Below are positions 52,215 through 60,546 of a DNA stretch of 64,000 nt, piece after piece (the first letter of the stretch is position 1; every line of letters begins with the position of its first letter). The position numbers and the translations under genes were made by a program. The notes under the pieces were generated by a model, which was not told the DNA's origin, searched no databases, and was given only the letters and a program-made list of their open reading frames with translations. The stretch is taken from the NCBI GenBank assembly GCA_007745835.1, contig CP036424.1:4141968-4205967 (forward strand). The letters run 5' to 3'. The DNA is from Planctomycetes bacterium MalM25 (lineage in GTDB: Bacteria; Planctomycetota; Planctomycetia; Pirellulales; Lacipirellulaceae).

Positions 52215-52374
52215 GAGTAGGCAGAGGGCAGTAGGCGGTAGGCAGTGACGCGGTGGCGCGTTGTTTGCTCCCCAGCCGCTACCATCCTTAGCATCTTCGG
52301 CGATCGAATAAGACCTAGCCCCACGCAAACGCGAAGCGTTTCACTGCCTACCGCCTACTGCCCTCTGCCTACTC
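52215..52374. repeat. 34-bp perfect inverted repeat between def and fmt
   Basis: The arm GAGTAGGCAGAGGGCAGTAG plus GCGGTAGGCAGTGA (52215-52248) is inverted without mismatch at 52341-52374. The right arm ends 5 bases before the fmt ATG, where the ribosome-binding site should be, so a hairpin could hide fmt translation. Confidence 0.75.
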
Positions 52375-52379
52375 ACCCC

Positions 52380-53330
52380 ATGCGCATCCTCGCCCTCGGA
52401 ACCGGACCGTTCGCCGTCCCCTCGCTTCGGGCGCTCGTTGAGTCGGGCTCGCACGAGGTGCTAGCCGTCGTCACACGCCCGCCGCGGGGGCGTCGTCGCG
52501 AGCCGCCGGCGCCGATGGCCGTGGCGGCCGAGGAGCTCGGATTGCCGCTCTGGCAGCCGGAGAGCGTGAACCCGGCCGAGTCGGTCGAACGCCTGGCGGC
52601 GTACGGGGCCGACCTGCTGTTCGTCTGCGACTACGGCGAGATCCTCAAGCCGGCGGCGCTCGGCGCGACGCGGCTCGGCGGGATCAACCTGCACGGCTCG
52701 CTGCTGCCCCGCTATCGCGGCGCGGCGCCGGTGCAGTGGGCCGTGCTGAACGGCGACCCAGAGACCGGGAACACGATCATCCAGATGACGCCCGGCCTCG
52801 ACGCGGGCCCGATCCTCGGCACGCAGACGACGCCGATTGACCCGGACGAGACCTCGGGCGAACTCGAAGAGCGGCTCTCCGAACTTGGCGCTAAGCTTAC
52901 GCTCGGCGTGGTGGAGGATCTCGAAACCGACATGCTCGACCCGGAACCTCAAGACAAGACACTCGCCACGAAGGCGCCCCGCCTACAGAAGGAGGACGGC
53001 CTGATCGACTGGTCCCGCCCCGCCGCGGAGATCAAGAACCAAGTCCGCGGCCTCCAGCCCTGGCCGCGAGCGTATGCGTTTGTGCCGCAGGCGAAAGGTG
53101 AGCCGTTGCGCCTCGTGATCGATCGCGTTGCTCGCTACTCAGCAGAAGAAGTCGTCCAAGAGTCGGGCGCGCCCGGCGAAGTGCTCCAAGCCGACAAGCG
53201 CCTTGTCCTCGCCACGGGCGACGGCGTCCTGGAGGTGCTCGACGTCCAGCCCGCCGGCAAGAAACGGATGGCGGCGGCGGATTGGCTGCGCGGGGCGAAG
53301 CTGGAGGCGGGCGTTGTGTTGGGTTCTTAA
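52380..53330 (+). CDS. fmt: Methionyl-tRNA formyltransferase
   Basis: The 316-residue product starts RILALGTGPFAVPSLRAL and has the folate-site NLHGSLLPRYRGAAPVQW and the catalytic Asp region TPGLDAGPILG. C-terminal domain from about residue 205 (QPWPRAYAFV) binds tRNA. It acts upstream of def. No normal Shine-Dalgarno is present because the inverted repeat abuts the start. Confidence 0.92.
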   Translation: MRILALGTGPFAVPSLRALVESGSHEVLAVVTRPPRGRRREPPAPMAVAAEELGLPLWQPESVNPAESVERLAAYGADLLFVCDYGEILKPAALGATRLGGINLHGSLLPRYRGAAPVQWAVLNGDPETGNTIIQMTPGLDAGPILGTQTTPIDPDETSGELEERLSELGAKLTLGVVEDLETDMLDPEPQDKTLATKAPRLQKEDGLIDWSRPAAEIKNQVRGLQPWPRAYAFVPQAKGEPLRLVIDRVARYSAEEVVQESGAPGEVLQADKRLVLATGDGVLEVLDVQPAGKKRMAAADWLRGAKLEAGVVLGS

Positions 53331-53337
53331 CGATTTA

Positions 53338-53866
53338 AACCACAAAGACACAAAGAGCACGAAGGCCGACCTCCAACACAAGTTCTACCGGCTTAGCTAT
53401 GCGCAAAATACTCCCAGGAAGGCTTTGGACCGGTAATGCTCACGAGGCACGTGACATTGAACTCGTCTACCAGGCAGGGATTCGTGCTGTCGTCGATCTG
53501 GCGATAGAAGAGCCACCCGCTGTCTTACCAAGAGAACTGGCTTATCTCCGTTGCCCTATCGACGACAGCCAGTCGGCTACGCGAGAGATGCTCCGAATTG
53601 CAATCGTCACGGCTTCTACTCTGGTTAGCGATAAGATCCCTACACTTGTAGCGTGCAGCGCTGGATTGAGTCGCTCACCCTCCGTCGCAGCAGCCGCGGT
53701 TTCACTCTCCATGGGCCAACCTTTTCCCGAAGTGCTGAGAGATCTTGGCGAACAAGGCCCGACAGATATCTCGCCAGGCTTACTGGCGGTCATCGCTTCG
53801 GTTCGTGAAGAGATTGCCGGCTAACCCCATAAAGCCGGTCGTCGTGCTCTTCGTGCCGTCGTGGTT
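53338..53866. repeat. Inverted repeat flanking a small phosphatase gene
   Basis: Left arm AACCACAAAGACACAAAGAG (53338-53357, continuing CACGAAGG) and right arm 53842-53866 (CGTGCTCTTCGTGCCGTCGT then GGTT) are inverted with mismatches. They bracket the gene at 53399-53824 and are of the type seen at 46204-46403. Confidence 0.5.
53399..53824 (+). CDS. Dual-specificity phosphatase-like protein
   Basis: The 141-residue protein has the CX5R loop VACSAGLSRSPSVAAAAV (about 86-103) with catalytic Cys and Arg, a general-acid region PIDDSQSA before it, and an N-terminal NAHEARDIELVYQAGIRAVVDL. It should dephosphorylate Tyr/Ser/Thr proteins or a phosphoinositol-like substrate. Codon use is more AT-rich than in fmt, and inverted repeats flank it, suggesting late insertion. 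Confidence 0.75.
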   Translation: MRKILPGRLWTGNAHEARDIELVYQAGIRAVVDLAIEEPPAVLPRELAYLRCPIDDSQSATREMLRIAIVTASTLVSDKIPTLVACSAGLSRSPSVAAAAVSLSMGQPFPEVLRDLGEQGPTDISPGLLAVIASVREEIAG

Positions 53867-53995
53867 CTCCCTCAGAACCCGCTAGCACGGCCTCCGGCGC
53901 TCTCGCACACCAGCCCGGAATCTGGGTAAACTGCGTGGCTGACCCGTCCGCGGAGGGCGGGCCGTCCGGTCGCTCCAGGGAAGGAGGCCCCGCCG

Positions 53996-54184
53996 ATGTC
54001 GCTTTGGGAAGGATTGCTGCTCGCCGCCGCCGTGCTGGTCGCGGTGCGGTCGCTCGTGGGCATGATGCGCCACCGCGCCGAGCGACTGGTCGGCGAGGTG
54101 CAGAAGCAGGTCGATCAGCACCGTGAGCGAGAGCAGGCTCAGAACATGCGTGAACGCCGCAAGCAGATGCAAGACGCCGCGTGA
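53996..54184 (+). CDS. Small membrane protein with coiled-coil tail
   Basis: The 62-residue product has one N-terminal membrane helix (LWEGLLLAAAVLVAVRSLVG) and a charged helix (EVQKQVDQHREREQAQNMRE). ATG 53996 has GGAGG eight bases upstream. Function unknown. It lies between the phosphatase and miaB. Confidence 0.6.
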   Translation: MSLWEGLLLAAAVLVAVRSLVGMMRHRAERLVGEVQKQVDQHREREQAQNMRERRKQMQDAA

Positions 54185-54212
54185 TCGGCACGCCACCCCG
54201 ATCATGCTCAAC

Positions 54213-54285
54213 TGTCGGCGGAAGCCGACTGATCGCGTCACGAGCGATACCGATTCCGGGGTGATCGGTCGGCTTCCGCCGACGG
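54213..54285. repeat. Inverted repeat before miaB
   Basis: TGTCGGCGGAAGCCGACTGA (54213-54232) and its inverse near 54263-54285 pair with few mismatches around a ~30-base loop. It differs from the GGAGGCGTCTC family. Likely terminator-like between the 62-residue gene and miaB. Confidence 0.55.
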
Positions 54286-54314
54286 CTTAGCCCATGCGTT
54301 GGAAAACAAGCTGT

Positions 54315-55736
54315 ATGAAAAAACTCTATATCGAAACGGTCGGCTGCCAGATGAACCTGCTCGACAGCGAGCTGGTCGTGGCGAGCCTGCGCAAGGAGGG
54401 CTACGAGCTGACCGACTCGACCGCCGAGGCGGACACGGTCCTGTTCAACACGTGCAGCGTGCGCCAGCACGCGGAGGACAAGATCTACTCGGCGCTCGGC
54501 CGGCTGAAGGACGCCAAGCAGAAGATGCCGGACAAGGTGATCGGCGTGATGGGTTGCATGGCGCAGAAGGACCAGAAGCTGATTTTCAGCCGCGCGCCGT
54601 ACGTCGACCTGGTCGTCGGCCCCGGCCAGCTGCATCAGGTCCCGCAGCTCGTCCGCGAGGCGCGTGACAAGCCGGGCGGGCAGCGGTTGGAGGTCTCGCT
54701 TGGCCGCAAGGAGGGCAAGGTCACCGAGATCAAGCGGAGCCACGAGTCGTTCGACCCGCTCCGCGACCCGACGATGCGGCCGACGCCGTTCCAGGCGTAC
54801 GTGCGGATTCAGATCGGCTGCGACAAGTTCTGCACGTACTGCATCGTCCCCAGCGTGCGCGGCCCCGAGCAGAGCCGCCCCCCAGGTGAGATCCTCGCGG
54901 AGGCGCGTCAGCTCGTCAGCGAGGGGTGTAAGGAGATCACGCTGCTCGGGCAGACGGTCAACAGCTGGCGGCACACCGAGGAGGACGTCCTCTGGCGGTT
55001 CAGCGACCTGCTGCGCGGCCTGCACGACGTCGAGGGGCTCGAGCGGATCAAGTTCGTCACGTCCTACCCGAAGGACATGACCGACGACGTGCTCGAAGCG
55101 ATCCGCGACCTGCCCAAACTCTGCAAGTACCTGCACGTGCCGGCCCAGCACGGGAGCGACGAGCAGCTCCTCCGCATGAAGCGGGGCTACACGATCGCCG
55201 AGTACCGCGAGATGCACGACCGCGCGAAGCGCTGGATGCCCGACGTGGCGATCACCAGCGACTTTATTGTCGGCTTCAGCGGCGAGACCGAGGAGCAGTT
55301 CCAGGAGACCATGGCCCTCGTCCGCGAGTGCCGCTTCAAGAACAGCTTCATCTTCAAGTACAGCGAACGCCCCGGAACGAAGTCGGCCGACAACCTGCCG
55401 GACGACATCCCCGACGAGGTCAAACGCCGCCGGAACAACGAGCTGCTCGCCCTGCAGAACGAGATAAGCGAGGAGGACAACCAGCGGTTCCTCGGCACGC
55501 GGGTCGAGGTCCTGGTCGAGGGCCCCAGCAAGAAGGCGAACGAGCAGGGGGACAAGCTCCAGCTCACCGGCCGCACCCTGTGCGACCGGATCGTCGTCTT
55601 CGAGGGGAACCGCCGGCAGATCGGCCAGACGCTGCCGATCGCCATCTACGACGCCAACGCGCACACGCTGTTCGGCGCCGTGGTGACCGAGCACGTCGGG
55701 CCGGAAGTGTTCGACCTGGCGGGTTCGGCCGGCTGA
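54315..55736 (+). CDS. miaB: tRNA methylthiotransferase
   Basis: The 473-residue radical-SAM enzyme has the N-terminal MTTase domain (LYIETVGCQMNLLDSELV, with the second Fe-S cluster Cys 3x: GCQ, NTCSV, GCM), the SAM cluster CDKFCTYC, and a C-terminal TRAM domain. It adds the 2-methylthio group to N6-isopentenyl-A37 of tRNA. Start is ATG 54315. A long minus-strand shadow frame overlaps it. Confidence 0.92.
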   Translation: MKKLYIETVGCQMNLLDSELVVASLRKEGYELTDSTAEADTVLFNTCSVRQHAEDKIYSALGRLKDAKQKMPDKVIGVMGCMAQKDQKLIFSRAPYVDLVVGPGQLHQVPQLVREARDKPGGQRLEVSLGRKEGKVTEIKRSHESFDPLRDPTMRPTPFQAYVRIQIGCDKFCTYCIVPSVRGPEQSRPPGEILAEARQLVSEGCKEITLLGQTVNSWRHTEEDVLWRFSDLLRGLHDVEGLERIKFVTSYPKDMTDDVLEAIRDLPKLCKYLHVPAQHGSDEQLLRMKRGYTIAEYREMHDRAKRWMPDVAITSDFIVGFSGETEEQFQETMALVRECRFKNSFIFKYSERPGTKSADNLPDDIPDEVKRRRNNELLALQNEISEEDNQRFLGTRVEVLVEGPSKKANEQGDKLQLTGRTLCDRIVVFEGNRRQIGQTLPIAIYDANAHTLFGAVVTEHVGPEVFDLAGSAG

Positions 55737-55763
55737 ACCTCGTTGCCCATAAAGGGTTTGGTT

Positions 55764-55848
55764 GTAGGAGGCTTCTCCAGAAGCCGATAACGCGTCCCCA
55801 GCCGCTCGGGTTGGCCTACCGTAATCGGCGTCAGGAGACGCCTCCCAC
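55764..55848. repeat. Palindromic repeat copy C after miaB
   Basis: Right arm ATCGGCGTCAGGAGACGCC plus TCCCAC (55824-55848) matches the family; the left arm (55764-55788) has diverged to GTAGGAGGCTTCTCCAGAAG. It separates miaB from the following gene pair. Confidence 0.65.
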
Positions 55849-55876
55849 CGGTCCGAGACTTGGTAAGATGCTCCCG

Positions 55877-56107
55877 ATGGACATCGAGGCCGAATACAAC
55901 CGCCGCATCGACGCGATGACGCCCACCGAACGGCTCCAGCGAGCCGCGGGCATGCTTGACTGGGCAAGACGCATCGTTGCGTCGCAAGTGATCCAGGAAC
56001 TTGGTGACCTCGATCCGGAACGGCTCAAGTTGGAGGTCGCACGCCGAATGTATAGCGAATCCGAGCAGGTCCGCGGGTGGATCGAGGCCCGGCTTGATCG
56101 TGTTTAA
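55877..56107 (+). CDS. Small partner protein of a nucleotidyltransferase
   Basis: The 76-residue product is mostly helical (MDIEAEYNRRIDAMTPTERL at the start). An in-frame ATG at 55868 would add 3 residues. The gene overlaps the next one by 8 bases. The pair (short helical protein plus GG-type nucleotidyltransferase) recurs in other bacteria and resembles a toxin-antitoxin arrangement; this is inferred from layout. Confidence 0.6.
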   Translation: MDIEAEYNRRIDAMTPTERLQRAAGMLDWARRIVASQVIQELGDLDPERLKLEVARRMYSESEQVRGWIEARLDRV

Positions 56108-56672
56108 GTTTGAAGACTTCTTGTCGACAGTCGATAAGGCGGCAACGCTGTTTCGCTCGCACGGTATCGCGTTTCATCTCGTGGGCGGCGCTGCGGGAAT
56201 CGCTCACGGAGAACCACGTCTAACCCAAGACCTTGACCTGGTCATCGACGGTAAAGCTCTAGCGAAGCATCTGCCGGCGTTTCTCAGAACACTCGCGGAT
56301 TCGGACTTCCAGTTTACCGAAGCAACCGTGCGTCAGGCGATCACGGACAGGAGCCCGTTCCAACTACTCGACTTGGTCGAGGTGCTAAAGCTTGACGTCT
56401 ATCCGCATGAGTGCGTGCCGGGCGAACTGGGCCGAACCGTTCAGATGCCTATTCTAGGTTCATCACCGCTACCGATCGCGTCGCGGCAGGATACCCTGGT
56501 TGCAAAACTCATCTGGATAAGCAAAGGCAGTCACAAGAGCCGGCGTGACGTGCGGGTTCTCTATCGGAACACCGACAAGGCACAGCGGGCGTTCATCGCC
56601 GAGATGGCCCAGCAGTTCGGTCTCACCGACCTGCTCGCCGAGGTGCTTGCCGAGCCGGACGAGATCCGCTGA
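56100..56672 (+). CDS. Nucleotidyltransferase-fold protein (AbiEii/MNT-like)
   Basis: The 190-residue protein has the nucleotidyltransferase signature VGGAAGIAHGEPRLTQDLD (GG...R.T.D.D) near residue 28, with a further Asp (KLDVYP) as third metal ligand, and an all-helical C-terminus. GTG at 56100 inside the preceding gene is preferred. It may nucleotidylate a partner or tRNA. Possibly a toxin component; unproven here. Confidence 0.7.
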   Translation: MFKFEDFLSTVDKAATLFRSHGIAFHLVGGAAGIAHGEPRLTQDLDLVIDGKALAKHLPAFLRTLADSDFQFTEATVRQAITDRSPFQLLDLVEVLKLDVYPHECVPGELGRTVQMPILGSSPLPIASRQDTLVAKLIWISKGSHKSRRDVRVLYRNTDKAQRAFIAEMAQQFGLTDLLAEVLAEPDEIR

Positions 56673-56837
56673 GATCGACTTCACTCGGGATCGAGAGCGA
56701 AGCCTGCGATGCTCGCCCCGCCCCGGGCGACGGTGTAAGATGGTGATCCCGGGCGATGGCCAGGCGGCCGCTCTGGGGAAGTCACTCACGAACCGCGACG
56801 CTTTTCACGGGGCCGGCCAGCGGCCCGCCGCTTGGCT

Positions 56838-59800
56838 ATGACGACCACCCGCACCCCCGACAGGCCGACCGCCGACGTGTGGGAAGCGGTCTCCCAGGCC
56901 GGCGTGCCGCCCGACCTGGTCGCGACCTTGCAGGCCCAGTACGAAGCGGCGGCGCCCCGGCTGGCCGACTCGCCGATGGCTTTGCGGAATCTGGAGCGAT
57001 TTATCGTCTCCGCCCGCAACCCGTTATCGACGGCCGCCCTCTTCGAGCGCGACGCGGACGCCCTGCCCCACCTGCTGCAACTCCTCTCCACCAGCCAGTA
57101 CCTGGCCGACCAGTTGGTGCGCGACCAGGAGTGCTACGACCTGGTGCGGATGACCGAGGGCCGGCCGGTCGCTCGGGAGACCTTGGTCGATGAGCTCGTG
57201 ACCGAGATCGAGGGGCTCGACGACTGGGGCCGCGTCTCCGCCGCTCTGCGACGGGCCAAACGCCGCGAGACGACGCGCATCGCCTACGGCGACATCGTCC
57301 GCGGCCAGAACGTGGCGACCGTGGCGCGACAGATCTCGCTCGTGGCGGACTCGATTCTCGAGGCCGCGCTCGTCTTCCTTCAGAAGCAACTCGACCAGCG
57401 TTTCGGCGTGCCTCTAAGACGGGACGGCGAGCGGGCGGGGTTCTGTATCTTGGGACTCGGCAAGCTGGGGGGAGTCGAGCTGAACTACTCCAGCGACATC
57501 GACCTGATCTTCCTCTACGAAGCGGAGGGTCAGACCGACCACGCCCGGGTGACGACCAACCGCGAGTACTTCGAGCGGTTGTCGCGTGACCTGGTGAAAC
57601 TCGTTGGCGAGGCGTCGGAGCACGGGCCGTGCTACCGCGTCGATATGCGGCTGCGGCCCGAGGGGTCGCGTGGGGCGATCTGCCAGCCGCTCGATTGGAT
57701 GAACGCCTACTACGACACGCGGGGACGCACCTGGGAGCGCCAGGCCTTCATCAAGGCCCGCTCGGTCGCCGGCGAATTGCGGCTCGGCGATCGGCTGCTC
57801 GAAACACTCGAGCCCTGGGTCTACCGCAAGTACCTGACGCTCGCCGACATCGCCGGCATCAAGTCGCTCAAACGCCGGATCGAGGACCGCACCACGAGCC
57901 GCGGCGAAGACGCCCGCAACGTGAAGACGGGCCACGGCGGCATCCGCGACATCGAATTCGTGATCCAGTTCCTGCAGCTGCTCAACGGGGGCGCCCTGCC
58001 CGAGGTGCGGACCGGGACGACACTCGACGCGATCGAGCGCCTCGAGCAGGCGGGCTGCCTCACCCCGCAGGAGCGTTCGCACCTGGGGGACAACTACGCG
58101 TTCCTCCGCAAGCTGGAGCACCGCCTGCAGATCGTTTTCGACATGCAGACGCACACGCTGCCGGACGACCCCGAGGAGCTGCGCAAGGTCGCCGTGAGGA
58201 TGGGCTACGAGGAGACCGACACGGCCTCCGCGACCGAGGCGTTCCAGAGCGAGTACCGCCTGCGGACCGAGGTGAACCGCCGGATCCTCGACCACCTGCT
58301 GCACGACGTGTTCGACGAAACCTCGGTCGAGGAGCCCGAGGCGGACTTGGTCAACGACCCGGACCCGTCGCCCGAGCAGATCGAGCGCGTGCTGGGGCGT
58401 TACCCGTTCAAGAACGCGGAGGCCGCGTACGAGAACCTGATGTCGCTGGCGACCGAGCGGCTCCGCTTCCTCTCAACGCGTCGCTGCCGGCACTTCCTGG
58501 CCTCGATTGCGCCGAGGCTGCTCACCGCCGTCGCCGCCACGCCCGATCCCGACGCGACCCTCGTGAACCTCAGCCGCATCAGCGATTCGCTGGGGGGCAA
58601 GGCGGCCCTCTGGGAGCTGCTGAGCGGCAACGAGGTGGCGCTGGAGCTGTACGTCCGGCTGGGCGCCGCTTGCCCCTACCTGGCGGAGATCCTCACCAGC
58701 AACCCGGGCATGATCGACGAGCTGATGGACAGCCTGCTGATCGGCTGGCTCCCTTCGCCCGAACGGCTGACCAACGAGCTGGCGGAGCTGACCCGCGGCG
58801 CCGAAGACCTCGACCCGATCCTCCACAGCTTCAAGAACGCCCACCACCTGCGGGTCGGCGTGCGGGACATCCTGGGCCGCGACGACATCCGCGCCACGCA
58901 CCGCGCCCTGGCCGACATCGCCGAGACCTGCCTCGGGGCGATCAGCAGCCAGGAGTACGCCGGCCTGCTGGAGAAGTTTGGCGCGCCGACGATCGGCCCC
59001 ATCGAACCGCCGACCGAAGAGTCGACGCGTGGCGCCCGCGAAGAGTACCGCTCGCTCCGCGGACGCGAGGGGCAGCACGCCGGCCTCGTGATCCTGGCGA
59101 TGGGCAAGCTGGGGGGCCGCGAGCCGAACTACCACTCCGACCTCGACCTCGTGTTCCTCTACGAGGCCGAGGGGCCCACGTCCCACTCACGCCGCAGCCG
59201 CCGATCGGTCGCCACGACCAACGGGCACTTCTTCAGCGAGCTGGGCCAGCGCGTCATCACGGCCGCCAACCGGCTGACGCCCTTCGGACGGCTCTACGAG
59301 GTCGACGCCCGCCTGCGTCCAACCGGCTCGGGCGGATCGCTGGCCGTGTCGGTGCGGACGTTCCAGGAGTACTTCGACAGCGGCCGGGGCCAGCTCTGGG
59401 AGCGTTTGGCCCTGTGCAAGGCCCGCGCGGTGCACGGCACGCCCGAGGCCCGCGAACGCGTGATGAAGACGGTCGCCGCCGCCGCGTACGGACCCGAGTG
59501 GAAGCCGGAGCACGCCACCGAGATCCGAAGCATGCGGACCCGGCTCGAAGAGAGCGCCAGCCCGAACAACCTCAAGCGGGGGCCGGGCGGGACGGTCGAC
59601 ACCGAGTTCCTCGTGCAGATGCTCCAGCTCCAGCACGGCGGCGAGACCCCTTCGGTCCGCGCCCCGGGCACGCTCGAAGCGCTGACCGCGCTCGGGACCG
59701 CCGGGTTGCTCTCCCAAGAGGACGCGGAGTTCTTCCGGCACAGCTACCGCCTGCAGCGGAGCGTCGAAGCACGCATCCGCTTGATGGCCTCGGCGGGGAG

Positions 59801-59954
59801 GCACGAGTTCCCGACCGACGAGGTCGCGCAGCGCAAGCTCGCCTACCTGCTCAACTACGCCGACGCCCCCACGCTCGGCCACGAGATCGCCTCTTGTCGC
59901 CTCGAAACGCGTGAGCGGTTCGATCGACTGTTCAACGCCAGCGCCCGGGGCTAA
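56838..59954 (+). CDS. glnE: Bifunctional glutamine synthetase adenylyltransferase/adenylyl-removing enzyme
   Basis: The 1038-residue enzyme has two nucleotidyltransferase domains in tandem: ILGLGKLGGVELNYSSDID (N-terminal half, adenylyl-removing) and ILAMGKLGGREPNYHSDLD (about residue 755, adenylylating), each followed by PII/GlnA-interaction helical regions. ATG 56838 follows an in-frame TTG at 56832. It controls glutamine synthetase by adenylylation. Its stop overlaps the end of the convergent XRE gene by 4 bases. Confidence 0.95.
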   Translation: MTTTRTPDRPTADVWEAVSQAGVPPDLVATLQAQYEAAAPRLADSPMALRNLERFIVSARNPLSTAALFERDADALPHLLQLLSTSQYLADQLVRDQECYDLVRMTEGRPVARETLVDELVTEIEGLDDWGRVSAALRRAKRRETTRIAYGDIVRGQNVATVARQISLVADSILEAALVFLQKQLDQRFGVPLRRDGERAGFCILGLGKLGGVELNYSSDIDLIFLYEAEGQTDHARVTTNREYFERLSRDLVKLVGEASEHGPCYRVDMRLRPEGSRGAICQPLDWMNAYYDTRGRTWERQAFIKARSVAGELRLGDRLLETLEPWVYRKYLTLADIAGIKSLKRRIEDRTTSRGEDARNVKTGHGGIRDIEFVIQFLQLLNGGALPEVRTGTTLDAIERLEQAGCLTPQERSHLGDNYAFLRKLEHRLQIVFDMQTHTLPDDPEELRKVAVRMGYEETDTASATEAFQSEYRLRTEVNRRILDHLLHDVFDETSVEEPEADLVNDPDPSPEQIERVLGRYPFKNAEAAYENLMSLATERLRFLSTRRCRHFLASIAPRLLTAVAATPDPDATLVNLSRISDSLGGKAALWELLSGNEVALELYVRLGAACPYLAEILTSNPGMIDELMDSLLIGWLPSPERLTNELAELTRGAEDLDPILHSFKNAHHLRVGVRDILGRDDIRATHRALADIAETCLGAISSQEYAGLLEKFGAPTIGPIEPPTEESTRGAREEYRSLRGREGQHAGLVILAMGKLGGREPNYHSDLDLVFLYEAEGPTSHSRRSRRSVATTNGHFFSELGQRVITAANRLTPFGRLYEVDARLRPTGSGGSLAVSVRTFQEYFDSGRGQLWERLALCKARAVHGTPEARERVMKTVAAAAYGPEWKPEHATEIRSMRTRLEESASPNNLKRGPGGTVDTEFLVQMLQLQHGGETPSVRAPGTLEALTALGTAGLLSQEDAEFFRHSYRLQRSVEARIRLMASAGRHEFPTDEVAQRKLAYLLNYADAPTLGHEIASCRLETRERFDRLFNASARG

Positions 59955-60475
59955 TCGGCGTCGCGGTTCGTCGCGCGCTCGTACATGGCGTCGATCACGG
60001 TCCGCAAAGCGGACGCTTGATCGCTCTCGAGCAGCACGCGAACCTGATCGACGGTCCGACGATTGGCGTTCATCGACGAAGCGGCCTGGCGGACGCCCTC
60101 GTGTGTCATCGCGCCCCCTTCTCCGAAGCGGCTGGCCAGCTCGCCGAAATCCCCCGGGGTCCAATCCTCAAAGAGCTCCGGCGACGCCTCGACGACCTCC
60201 TGGATCGCCGGGTTGGTCGCGGTGTCGAACTGTGCCCGGGCGGCCGACTCGTCTCCCTGGAACAACTCGTCCGGCTCGACGCCGAGGCCCTCGGCCAATC
60301 GGCGGAGCGTGCGGGCGTGGGGGCGTTTCTTGGCGTGGAGGATGCCACGGAGCGTGCGGGCGTCGAGGCCCGTGACGGCGATCACGTCGTCGTAGGTCAG
60401 CCCGTCGCGCGCCATGAGCCGGCGCAAGTTGTGCGCGACGATCGAGGCACGTCCGAGAGCGGCTGAGGCAGGCAA
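59951..60475 (-). CDS. XRE-type transcriptional regulator
   Basis: The 174-residue protein starts with a Cro/C1 helix-turn-helix (AHNLRRLMARDGLTYDDVIA, TGLDARTLRGIL, about 13-50), then LRRLAEGLGVEPDELFQGD and a longer C-terminal helical region of unknown role. It overlaps glnE at the 3' end. The operator is not visible. Confidence 0.8.
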   Translation of the reverse strand: MPASAALGRASIVAHNLRRLMARDGLTYDDVIAVTGLDARTLRGILHAKKRPHARTLRRLAEGLGVEPDELFQGDESAARAQFDTATNPAIQEVVEASPELFEDWTPGDFGELASRFGEGGAMTHEGVRQAASSMNANRRTVDQVRVLLESDQASALRTVIDAMYERATNRDAD

Positions 60476-60546
60476 CTTCGGTCAGGGGATGGGCTCGGGG
60501 AAGAGGGCGACTGTACGAGCATACACTCTCGCCGTCGTTTTTTTCG

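Noticed and set aside
53790-55967. 725-residue minus-strand ORF
   Set aside because: Composition (Leu/Val/Arg/Asp repeats) is that of a shadow of miaB on the opposite strand.
57629-59914. 761-residue plus-strand ORF inside glnE
   Set aside because: Arg/Pro/Ala-rich shadow frame of glnE with no family features.
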